NCBI GenBank assembly: GCA_023255615.1
Contig: JAHFLI010000093.1
Coordinates: 1-5,180 of the forward strand
DNA length: 5,180 bases
From: Candidatus Woesearchaeota archaeon
GTDB taxonomy: Archaea > Nanobdellota > Nanobdellia > Woesearchaeales > JACQSR01
Direction of reading: 5' to 3'
Below are positions 1-5,180 of the stretch, in pieces; within the stretch, counting starts at the first letter, position 1, and each line of letters begins with the position of its first letter. The notes under the pieces are model-generated. The model searched no databases, was not told where the DNA came from, and saw nothing but the letters and a program-made list of their open reading frames with translations. The translations under genes and the position numbers were made by a program.

Positions 1-1518
1 CAATTCATCAAACGCCATTGCATTATTCTCTTTTTTTCTATTTCCTTTTTTTTTCACCATCTCTTCAAACAATGGAATTTTAATGGGAATTGCAAAGGGA
101 GAAAAGTTGGAAGAAAGAATGGCTTCGCCAATATCGAGAGATGCAATGGTTCTGTTATCTTCCGAAAGATCTTGGGATGCAGATTCAATGATTGCTTGTC
201 GCTCTGGGGCCATTTCAATACCAAGAATGATTTTGGTGTTCATGTTTGCTAATATTTGTCGTGGAATTAAGGAGGGAAGTTGGGTTATGGCTGTTAATCC
301 AACTTTAAACTTTCTTCCCTCGCGTGCAATGGTGGAGAAAATGTTGGGACCATTCTCGAGAACTTCTTTTCCTAACACACGCGGCGCTTCTTCAATAATA
401 ATCGAAATCACAGGCTTACTTTTCAATTGATTTTTTATTTTATATCGTTTATAGGAATCAAGAATCTCCGTTGCAATAAGGCTTCCCACTAAAATTTCAA
501 CCGCTCCTTCAAAACTTGAAGTATCAACGATAACTGTTTTTGCATTTTCTAATTCGCTGCAAATATCTTTTATCGTATTTATTCCTGCATTAAGGTCAAA
601 GATTCCATTACAAAAGAGTTGTTGGCCATCAAATTCAAGATCAAGTAAACTCAGAAGGCGACGTTTAATAACTGCCAATGTTCCTTCATTGAAATGATCT
701 ATTGGTTTTTCTAAAATGATTGCTTCGATCCATGATTTTCCGTAGCGTTTGTAAAAAGCGTTTAATGCTTCACGCTGAGGCATTGACCAATCAATGACAC
801 CATTGAAATGCGTTGGTCGGATTAAGGAGATATGAACCTTCAATGAGCGTTGACCCGGAGGAACATCGTCAATGGTGTAATAGATTACACGTTCTTGGGA
901 AGGATGATCTTTTAATCCTGGATTGTCTCTTCCATAATATTCATCGTGCGGATCAAGAACAAGAATACCACAATAGTCTTGATCAAGAGAATTCCAGAGC
1001 ATGCATGAGGTGAGATTGCTTTTTCCTCTTCCTGTTGTTGCAGGAATAAGAATGTGATGCGCAAAGACTTTATCACCTGGTAAAAAAATATCGACGTCAA
1101 GCATTTTTGATCCTGAACGGAGATTTCCAATAAATAAGGGATTTTTTGGCTTGGTCAGGAAACGGATATCTTCTTTTTTTATTTCTCGAACGGCTGAAAA
1201 AAACTTGGGCAACACTTTTGAGACATTCGCGTTGTCATGCGAGATTGAAATCAAATTTTTTAAAACTGCAAGAGTGTAATTTCTTAATTGTGGATCCATG
1301 AATTCAAACGAAGATGATTGATCAAGATCCAATCCAGAAATTAATTCAAGATGCTGCTGAGATAATTGAGATCCATACATCAAGTCAATGACCTGCAACA
1401 GGATTTTCTCTTTTTCTGATTCTGCAATAAGAAGTTCCCCGAGTTCAATCTCTTCCCCTGATTTCTGTCGAACGACAATCTTTCCAAACTCCCCTGAAAT
1501 TACCTGTCCCTTTGTCAT
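1..1518 (-). CDS. HerA-like (DUF87) hexameric ATPase/DNA translocase, C-terminus cut by window edge
   Basis: An open frame of 506 codons runs from ATG at 1518 to the left edge without a stop, so the C-terminus is missing. Residues 1-140 fit a HAS-barrel-type N-terminal domain (a GKIV segment near residue 12). The ATPase core follows: Walker A A-T-T-G-R-G-K-S at 160-167, D-P-H-D-E-Y at 189-194, a Walker B strand ending in E-E-A-P-R at 376-380, the I-A-R-E-G-R-K arginine-finger segment at 397-403, and the sensor-like T-Q-L-P-S just after it. These are hallmarks of the HerA/FtsK superfamily, whose members pump DNA as hexameric rings; classical HerA works with the NurA nuclease in end resection. 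No NurA, Mre11 or Rad50 is visible here, so it may be a stand-alone HerA relative. The first Walker A glycine is alanine (A160). An in-frame stop at 1534-1536 limits the start to ATG 1518 or TTG 1521. The ATG fits the TATA box upstream. Confidence 0.9.
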   Translation of the reverse strand, partial: MTKGQVISGEFGKIVVRQKSGEEIELGELLIAESEKEKILLQVIDLMYGSQLSQQHLELISGLDLDQSSSFEFMDPQLRNYTLAVLKNLISISHDNANVSKVLPKFFSAVREIKKEDIRFLTKPKNPLFIGNLRSGSKMLDVDIFLPGDKVFAHHILIPATTGRGKSNLTSCMLWNSLDQDYCGILVLDPHDEYYGRDNPGLKDHPSQERVIYYTIDDVPPGQRSLKVHISLIRPTHFNGVIDWSMPQREALNAFYKRYGKSWIEAIILEKPIDHFNEGTLAVIKRRLLSLLDLEFDGQQLFCNGIFDLNAGINTIKDICSELENAKTVIVDTSSFEGAVEILVGSLIATEILDSYKRYKIKNQLKSKPVISIIIEEAPRVLGKEVLENGPNIFSTIAREGRKFKVGLTAITQLPSLIPRQILANMNTKIILGIEMAPERQAIIESASQDLSEDNRTIASLDIGEAILSSNFSPFAIPIKIPLFEEMVKKKGNRKKENNAMAFDEL

Positions 1519-1541
1519 CAAAAAACGGAAGGGCTAACAGG

Positions 1542-1549
1542 TATAAAAA
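1542..1549 (-). promoter_or_regulatory. TATA box for the HerA-like gene
   Basis: Minus-strand TTTTTATA is centred about 27 bases before the ATG at 1518. In archaea transcription starts about 25-27 bases after the centre of the TATA box, so the message should begin at or next to the ATG and be leaderless. No Shine-Dalgarno motif lies directly before this ATG, which agrees. The T-run in this box is also the only oligo-T after the stop of the upstream gene (1569), so it might double as a weak termination signal for that gene. Confidence 0.6.
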
Positions 1550-1568
1550 CGTTGTTGTCGAGATCGAA

Positions 1569-1949
1569 TTATTCGAATTTCATCAGCTTTTGTTTGACTA
1601 ATGCCATGTCCGTTGTCAAGTGACTCATTTGAGATCTGATTTCCCCTATTTCTCTGTCCATATGATACACTTTTAATTTGAGCGGGTTAAAATAATATTT
1701 CCATGCGACAAAATAAGATAATCCAAGAGATCCTAACCATTGAAATTCTGCTGGAATGAAATATTCACCCAACATAACGGGGTCTTTTGTGATGATTGCC
1801 ATTATGGCCAATGAGAACAACAGGAAGGATCCAAGAAGTCCGTAACGTTCAACGTAACTTCTTACTTTTTTCCATTTCAAATACGTTGAACTATAATCTA
1901 TACATAAGATAGCGATTGCAATTCCCCAAAAAATGATGAGGTATATCAT
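1569..1949 (-). CDS. Small membrane protein with three transmembrane helices and a C-terminal coiled coil
   Basis: This 126-residue protein matches no family I recognise. Hydrophobic segments at about residues 2-18, 38-54 and 70-87 look like three membrane helices. The loop after the first is rich in Lys and Arg (K26, K27, K28, R30), so by the positive-inside rule that loop and the C-terminal tail should face the cytoplasm. Residues 93-126 form a charged amphipathic helix with heptad-like spacing of hydrophobic residues, probably a coiled coil that oligomerises or binds a partner. ATG 1949 is chosen because a TATA box sits at the right distance for a leaderless start. It has its own promoter and lies 50 bases before the HerA-like gene on the same strand, so a functional link to the ATPase is possible but unproven. 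It is a real gene rather than a shadow: no other good frame covers the region, and its hydrophobic/charged pattern is protein-like. Confidence 0.8.
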   Translation of the reverse strand: MIYLIIFWGIAIAILCIDYSSTYLKWKKVRSYVERYGLLGSFLLFSLAIMAIITKDPVMLGEYFIPAEFQWLGSLGLSYFVAWKYYFNPLKLKVYHMDREIGEIRSQMSHLTTDMALVKQKLMKFE

Positions 1950-1971
1950 TTCTATAGGGGTGATTTCCTTC

Positions 1972-1979
1972 TTAATAAA
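1972..1979 (-). promoter_or_regulatory. TATA box for the small membrane protein gene
   Basis: Minus-strand TTTATTAA is centred about 26.5 bases upstream of the A of the ATG at 1949, again predicting a leaderless message. An AAGGA run lies between box and start, but it is about 17 bases from the ATG and upstream of the predicted start of transcription, so it should not act as a ribosome site. Confidence 0.55.
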
Positions 1980-2028
1980 TCTATCGTCGATGAATCCGGA
2001 ATATTTTCGGTCTGTGTCTAGGATAAAA

Positions 2029-2715
2029 CTAGGTCACCATACTCAGAATTCCATCAATCTCTTTCTCAGAAACTGCACATCCGTTAAGTTTTACTCCCCA
2101 TAATACTGATTCAAGAAGAACCCTTTTTTTATTCGGAATTGGAGGAAGGTACCGGTCCAGCAGCCCCTTCTCGAACGCAACAGTTACTAATTCGACGGAT
2201 CGAATTACTTTGATGGACTTTATCTTATTCTTGAATGCCATAAGGTTTTTCATTTCAACCTGCACATCGGTGTGAAGATGTTGCGCGAAAATTTTCTCTA
2301 ACACTTTCGGATTCTCAATGAGCAATCGTGAGGTGCGTTCATCGACCACAAAGGCATCTGCGTTTACATGCAACGCTGCTGCAATGGAACTCATCTCGGC
2401 AAATTGAACAATACGCAGGTAATTATTGTTGGTCATAAATGATCTGTTCGCGAGATCAAGGAGCTCGATGGTGGTGTTCCGTAATTCTGCGTCATCAAGA
2501 ACAGTTAGTATACCATCGTCAACACTTTTCATGACTTGCAATGCTTCAAATTTAAATTTTTTTGATTCTAAGGGTCGATCAATAAGTTCGTGGTGCACAG
2601 ATGAAGTAATGATGAAATCTCCCTTATACTTTTTTTTGAGCTCGTCAAGAATCCAGAGAAGATTATTAGTCGTTAATGAAATAATGGGGCCAGTATCAAA
2701 TATCAGAGAGCTCAC
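2029..2715 (-). CDS. PIN-domain ribonuclease, second gene of an HTH-PIN pair
   Basis: This 228-residue protein begins with the PIN-fold signature I-F-D-T-G-P (D7). The other acidic residues of a PIN metal site are present at the expected places: E43 in an H-H-E-L helix, E107 in a segment resembling the family's G-E-x-x-A-I, and D125 in V-V-D-E-R. With all four in place it should be an active Mg/Mn-dependent endoribonuclease. The PIN fold takes roughly residues 1-135. The remaining 90 or so residues are an extension that most VapC toxins (about 130-150 residues) lack, with a basic stretch (K162-K169) that could bind RNA. The start is GTG 2715, whose first four bases overlap the stop of the upstream gene (GTGA). 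The pair is therefore translationally coupled, as in toxin-antitoxin operons. Target RNA is unknown. It could be a toxin paired with the upstream protein, or a housekeeping RNase. Confidence 0.85.
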   Translation of the reverse strand: MSSLIFDTGPIISLTTNNLLWILDELKKKYKGDFIITSSVHHELIDRPLESKKFKFEALQVMKSVDDGILTVLDDAELRNTTIELLDLANRSFMTNNNYLRIVQFAEMSSIAAALHVNADAFVVDERTSRLLIENPKVLEKIFAQHLHTDVQVEMKNLMAFKNKIKSIKVIRSVELVTVAFEKGLLDRYLPPIPNKKRVLLESVLWGVKLNGCAVSEKEIDGILSMVT

Positions 2716-3263
2716 TTGAATAACCCTCGTGCAATCGTGAGCCTTTTTCTGGTCATTTCAGATCCATTTGCAACATCGGCGATAGATGTTTTTCCGATAT
2801 AGGACATCAATTCCCACTGAGAAATTCCTAACATCTCAGATGCGCGAGCGATGGAAATACCATGTTCGAAAATCTTTGATCCTTTTTTGATTTGGGCCTG
2901 CACAATCACTTCTTCAACATATTTTCGAAATTTCTCATCTACTTTAGTAATTTCTTTGAAAATTCTTTTGATCGTATTTTTATATTCTCCAATATTCCCT
3001 TTATTCAAACCGTCATGAGCCTCTTTAAGCAGACCGGTAATTTGTATGCAGTATTTATTATCAGTACACCGTTCGAGAATCTTTGACAATGCGTAGATCA
3101 ATATCGCAACTGAAATGGAATCTTCATCTTGGTAAATAGAAGCATTGTGAATCGTGTGGTTCGACAATTCTTTTATTTCCACTACATTCAGAGCAGGGGA
3201 CTCAAGAATGTGAATAACGTCCTGCAATGTTTTGAGAATATCATATTTGACGGTGTTGTCCAT
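2712..3263 (-). CDS. Protein with C-terminal helix-turn-helix, partner of the PIN ribonuclease
   Basis: The protein has 183 residues and is mostly helical. Residues 1-125 form an uncharacterised domain containing a distinctive polar segment, H36-T-I-H-N-A-S-I-Y-Q-D-E-D-S-I50, which looks conserved rather than random and which I associate with DPANN archaeal proteins. Residues 136-158 (G-I-S-I-A-R-A-S-E-M-L-G-I-S-Q-W-E-L) match a helix-turn-helix and resemble UPF0175-type antitoxins, which pair with PIN-like toxins. The likely role is to bind DNA at its own promoter and perhaps hold the PIN protein inactive, but the N-terminal domain is far larger than a normal antitoxin, so another role is possible. 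ATG 3263 is fixed by a strong TATA box at leaderless distance. The stop overlaps the GTG of the PIN gene by four bases. It is transcribed divergently from the GTPase gene, so it could also affect that promoter. Confidence 0.8.
   Translation of the reverse strand: MDNTVKYDILKTLQDVIHILESPALNVVEIKELSNHTIHNASIYQDEDSISVAILIYALSKILERCTDNKYCIQITGLLKEAHDGLNKGNIGEYKNTIKRIFKEITKVDEKFRKYVEEVIVQAQIKKGSKIFEHGISIARASEMLGISQWELMSYIGKTSIADVANGSEMTRKRLTIARGLFK
2724..2728 (-). promoter_or_regulatory. Ribosome binding site that supports the GTG start of the PIN gene
   Basis: Minus-strand GAGGG ends 8 bases before GTG 2715, inside the end of the upstream coding region. Its presence supports this GTG as the true start of the PIN protein, which also keeps the conserved first strand and D7. 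The internal operon gene thus has a Shine-Dalgarno site, while the leading gene of the unit does not. Confidence 0.6.
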
Positions 3264-3285
3264 ATTTCTTTTTTCCTTTTTTGCT

Positions 3286-3293
3286 TATATAAA
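3286..3293 (-). promoter_or_regulatory. Strong TATA box for the HTH-PIN operon
   Basis: Minus-strand TTTATATA is a near-perfect archaeal TATA box. Its centre is about 26.5 bases from the A of the ATG at 3263, predicting a leaderless message. The core TTATATAA (3285-3292) is its own reverse complement, so it could also place a start on the plus strand near 3316, well upstream of the GTPase gene. Between the box and the ATG the plus strand is a long pyrimidine run. Confidence 0.75.
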
Positions 3294-3316
3294 TCTTTGG
3301 TGAATAGCTAATCGAA

Positions 3317-3328
3317 AAATATATAAAG
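3317..3328 (+). promoter_or_regulatory. TATA box for the arvABC-like operon
   Basis: The stretch AAATATATAAAG is the best plus-strand TATA box before the GTPase gene. Its centre near 3322-3323 predicts transcription from about 3349, leaving a leader of roughly 12 bases. Unlike the minus-strand units, this one would carry a short leader with GAGGG at 3353-3357, although the spacing to the ATG (3 bases) is short. An AGGTG at 3347-3351 has better spacing and would only be in the message if transcription starts a little earlier. Confidence 0.65.
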
Positions 3329-3360
3329 CTCTCTGGGGCAGGTTGAAGGTGTGAGGGTCC

Positions 3361-3993
3361 ATGATTGAATTACTGAAGCAATTTGTATCTAAAGTGTTTA
3401 GAAATCTGTTTAAACGCAAAAAACATATCAAGTTAGGCCTCTATGGTCCTCCTAATGCGGGAAAAACAACTCTTGCAAATAGAATCTGTAAAGATTGGTT
3501 AGGGGAAGAAATGGGCGCTGTCAGCAACATTGCTCATGAAACCAGGGAAATTCAAATTAAGGAAGAAATTCATATTAAATCAGGCGGAAAAGAATTAACG
3601 TTTAATCTTGTCGATACTCCCGGTATTGCAACCAAAATTGATTATGAAGATTTTATGAAATCGGGTATGGATGAAAAAGAAGCAAAACAGCGTGCGCGAG
3701 AAGCAACGAAAGGAGTGATCGAATCGATTAAATGGTTGGATGAAATGGATACGGTTGTGGTGTGTTTAGATGCAACGAAGGATCCGTACAGCCAAGTAAA
3801 TATTACTATCATTGGCAATTTACAAGCACGGAATATTCCTGTGTTGATTGTTGCCAACAAAGTTGATTTACGCAAAGCGAATATGAAACGTGTGCAAGCA
3901 GCATTCCCGCAATATGAAGTGATTGGCATTAGTGCAAAGTATGGCAAAAACATTGATGCGTTTTATGAAGGTCTCTTTGCGATGGCAGGTTGA
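3361..3993 (+). CDS. arvA: Era-like small GTPase of the OapA/ArvA family
   Basis: This 210-residue TRAFAC-class GTPase has all diagnostic boxes: G1 G-P-P-N-A-G-K-T at 29-36, a probable switch I threonine at T61, G3 D-T-P-G at 85-88, G4 N-K-V-D at 166-169 and G5 S-A-K at 191-193. It should therefore bind and hydrolyse GTP. It lacks the KH domain of true Era, so a ribosome-assembly role is not implied. The first 21 residues are an amphipathic, strongly basic helix (K18-R-K-K-H) that could dock on a membrane. The assignment to OapA/ArvA rests on this architecture and on the next two genes, the DUF2073 and zinc-ribbon partners. In Haloferax this GTPase drives extracellular vesicle formation; whether it does so here is inferred. 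An insertion rich in charged residues at about 95-115 follows switch II. ATG 3361 is the first start after the promoter, and the operon continues four bases past the stop. Confidence 0.88.
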   Translation: MIELLKQFVSKVFRNLFKRKKHIKLGLYGPPNAGKTTLANRICKDWLGEEMGAVSNIAHETREIQIKEEIHIKSGGKELTFNLVDTPGIATKIDYEDFMKSGMDEKEAKQRAREATKGVIESIKWLDEMDTVVVCLDATKDPYSQVNITIIGNLQARNIPVLIVANKVDLRKANMKRVQAAFPQYEVIGISAKYGKNIDAFYEGLFAMAG

Positions 3994-3997
3994 TACC

Positions 3998-4381
3998 ATG
4001 ATGTTGCAATTTGTTCCTTATACTGAAGTTGAGGAGTTGGGATCTGCGCGAAGAGTGCACAAACTCTTAGACATTGTCAAACAGGATAAAGTCGTAGTGT
4101 TGCAGGGAAGATTGACCAAAGAAGAGGAGAAAGATCTTATTGCGATTACGATGGAAAATATCAACGAAACATTTAAGGGAATAGAATTGGCAGTTATTGA
4201 CGAATCAACTGAAAGTAAAGATTTTTTGAAAAAAGCAAAATCAAACTTTTATAATTTCCTGTTGGGAGATCGACGAGGGTTTACCGTTATTGGTCCTTCT
4301 TCGATGGTCAAAGAAATTAAACGCGATCCTCATAAAATTGAATTGATGACTGCAGACGGAAAACGAAAAAAGAGGAAATAA
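3998..4381 (+). CDS. arvB: DUF2073 protein of the OapB/ArvB family
   Basis: The protein has 127 residues if it starts at ATG 3998 (or 126 from the adjoining ATG at 4001). Family features are a V-V-V-L-Q-G-R-L strand followed by an acidic T-K-E-E-E-K-D helix (about residues 32-48), a G-I-E-L strand near 62-65, and a T-V-I-G-P-S strand followed by V-K-E-I-K-R-D-P-H-K-I towards the C-terminus. It ends in a basic tail (K-R-K-K-R-K). The biochemical role is unknown. The family is encoded with the Era-like GTPase and a zinc-ribbon protein in many archaea, so it is most likely a partner or regulator of that GTPase. The frame is open further upstream to 3923, but that would overlap the GTPase gene by 71 bases and add residues foreign to the family. 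GGTTGAT at 3988-3994, a partial match to the anti-Shine-Dalgarno complement, sits just before ATG 3998. Confidence 0.87.
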   Translation: MMLQFVPYTEVEELGSARRVHKLLDIVKQDKVVVLQGRLTKEEEKDLIAITMENINETFKGIELAVIDESTESKDFLKKAKSNFYNFLLGDRRGFTVIGPSSMVKEIKRDPHKIELMTADGKRKKRK

Positions 4382-4764
4382 TGCCGCACCAATGTGTTCG
4401 ATGTCATACGATATATGAAGACGGTTCGAATGCTATTCTGAAAGGATGCACGTGCGGAGCTAAACTCTTTTTCTTTATCAAAAAGGAGAAATTAAAAGAA
4501 GCGCAAGAGATGACTGAGAAATTGCATCTCACTCCAGAACAGCGTCAAGAAATGGAAAAAGAAGTCTTTGATGTGATCGGTCAAGAAATCGAAGATGATA
4601 ACCCTGTTGTACTTGATTTGGAAACTATTCGCGTTCTCGGACCGGGTAAATATCAACTTGATCTCGTGCATTTATTTAAGAAAGATCCATTAGTGTTTAA
4701 AGTTGATGACGGTAAATACATTATCGATCTCGTTGAGAGTTTTAAAAACTTACGGAAGAAGTGA
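4381..4764 (+). CDS. arvC: Zinc-ribbon protein of the OapC/ArvC family
   Basis: The protein has 127 residues. It starts M-P-H-Q-C-V-R-C and has a probable zinc site made of C5, C8, C23 and C25. The second knuckle is thus C-x-C (C-T-C-G) and not the usual C-x-x-C. After a F-F-F-I strand (30-33) comes a charged, probably helical linker (about 34-75). A small C-terminal domain follows, with two similar G-K-Y strands (G-K-Y-Q-L-D-L and G-K-Y-I-I-D-L), typical of the family. Its role is unknown beyond its constant company with the ArvA GTPase and the DUF2073 protein. The start overlaps the previous stop by one base (TAATG), and GAGG at 4372-4375 gives a good ribosome site 5 bases away, so translation should be coupled to arvB. 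Confidence 0.87.
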   Translation: MPHQCVRCHTIYEDGSNAILKGCTCGAKLFFFIKKEKLKEAQEMTEKLHLTPEQRQEMEKEVFDVIGQEIEDDNPVVLDLETIRVLGPGKYQLDLVHLFKKDPLVFKVDDGKYIIDLVESFKNLRKK

Positions 4765-4767
4765 TTT

Positions 4768-5180
4768 ATGGGATTGAGGGATTTTTTTAAAAGGCAAGAA
4801 TTTGAACATGCCGCGGAAAAGGAGATTATCCGCGATCTTCGTCAAGGATACGGTATGTTTCCTGCTGAAAATCTTGAATTCCTGAGAGGATTTCGAGGAC
4901 AATTTTCTGCTTCTTATTCATCCAAACAATCGATACTTAACAAGAAAATAAAATCTGCTGATAAATCATACGCGAAAAAACAAGATTACCAAAAGCATGA
5001 TGATGATCTATCCGTATATCTATTAGAGTTACTTGATTCAGCTAATCTTGAACTGCGTAGTGTTCTAAGGGAGATTACTCTCTCTGAAGAAAGAATGCAT
5101 TGGGGGCTAATAGGATCAAGGCTCGGATATACTCTTGCTGAAATTTTGCTGATTATTGAAATTGGGTTTACGTCTGAGCC
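4768..5180 (+). CDS. Unknown protein, fourth gene of the arv operon, cut by window edge
   Basis: The frame is open for 137 codons from ATG 4768 to the right edge, so the C-terminus is missing. It starts 3 bases after the stop of the zinc-ribbon gene. The GTGAT at 4761-4765, which overlaps that stop, matches part of the archaeal Shine-Dalgarno consensus, so it is surely in the same operon. I do not recognise the family. The N-terminus (M-G-L-R-D-F-F-K-R) is a short amphipathic basic helix, recalling the N-terminus of the GTPase. Residues 10-110 are charged and largely helical, with a Lys-rich stretch at 59-77 and a possible coiled coil at 80-108. From about residue 112 to 134 the sequence turns hydrophobic (L-G-Y-T-L-A-E-I-L-L-I-I), which could be the start of a membrane segment, though it contains E125 and E131. 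A role with the GTPase in membrane work is a guess from position. Confidence 0.8.
   Translation, partial: MGLRDFFKRQEFEHAAEKEIIRDLRQGYGMFPAENLEFLRGFRGQFSASYSSKQSILNKKIKSADKSYAKKQDYQKHDDDLSVYLLELLDSANLELRSVLREITLSEERMHWGLIGSRLGYTLAEILLIIEIGFTSE

Noticed and set aside
83..430. Plus-strand open frame of 115 codons opposite the HerA-like gene
   Set aside because: It lies antisense to the conserved Walker B and arginine-finger coding region and has no recognisable motif or promoter.
813..1130. Two short open frames (plus 813-1013, minus 912-1130) inside the HerA-like gene
   Set aside because: Both overlap the strongly supported ATPase frame across its Walker A region and resemble nothing.
1562..1580. 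Small repeat AATTCGA with 9-base spacing and an ATTCGAAT palindrome upstream of the HerA-like promoter
   Set aside because: It is too short to call an operator and overlaps the final codons and stop of the membrane protein gene; it could easily arise by chance in AT-rich DNA.
2001..2030. Transcription terminator after the PIN gene
   Set aside because: Only a TTTT run follows the stop and no hairpin or long T-tract is seen, so a terminator cannot be supported.
2426..3311. Plus-strand open frames at 2426-2719, 2892-3086 and 3129-3311
   Set aside because: They are antisense to the PIN and HTH genes and reflect their codon pattern, with no promoter or ribosome site of their own.
3264..3360. Possible replication origin, since oap genes sit beside an origin in haloarchaea
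   Set aside because: No repeated origin-recognition boxes, no long AT-rich unwinding element and no Orc1/Cdc6 gene are visible; the AT-rich parts are explained by two TATA boxes.
3642..3953. Minus-strand open frame of 103 codons within the GTPase gene
   Set aside because: It is antisense to the coding region from switch II through G5, and has no supporting signals.
3923..3997. Upstream extension of the DUF2073 gene into the end of the GTPase gene
   Set aside because: It would add 25 residues unlike the family and a 71-base overlap. The paired ATGs at 3998/4001 lie just after the GTPase stop with a ribosome-site-like GGTTGAT before them.

Overview
The window looks like a piece of an AT-rich archaeal chromosome. 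Three independent signs support this. A three-gene block matches the archaeal OapABC/ArvABC family (Era-like GTPase, DUF2073 protein, zinc-ribbon protein). Promoters are TATA boxes, and three of the four boxes sit about 26-27 bases before a start codon, so those messages should be leaderless. A HerA-type (DUF87) ATPase is also present. The style of the proteins, including an N-terminal segment in the helix-turn-helix protein that I associate with DPANN genomes, suggests a DPANN archaeon (Woesearchaeota/Pacearchaeota-like). That placement comes from memory and not from a search.

Layout: the left two thirds (1-3263) is read on the minus strand and the right third (3361-5180) on the plus strand, with one divergent promoter region between them (3264-3360). 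In transcription order on the minus strand there are: a protein with a C-terminal helix-turn-helix; a PIN-domain ribonuclease starting at a GTG that overlaps the previous stop by four bases; a small three-helix membrane protein with a C-terminal coiled coil; and a HerA-like ATPase that runs off the left edge. The membrane protein and the ATPase each have their own TATA box, so this side appears to hold three transcription units.

On the plus strand the GTPase (OapA/ArvA), DUF2073 protein (OapB/ArvB) and zinc-ribbon protein (OapC/ArvC) are packed with a 4-base gap and then a 1-base overlap. A fourth gene of unknown function follows after 3 bases and runs off the right edge, so all four are probably one operon. 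In haloarchaea the ArvA GTPase and its partners are linked to extracellular vesicle formation; the oap name comes from proximity to a replication origin there. The fourth gene is a candidate extra partner.

Coding density is very high and no gap exceeds about 100 bases. I saw no RNA genes, CRISPR arrays, insertion sequences, origin repeats or strong terminators. The most interesting points are the uncharacterised fourth gene of the arv operon, the toxin-antitoxin-like HTH-PIN pair transcribed divergently from it, and the consistent leaderless promoter geometry.
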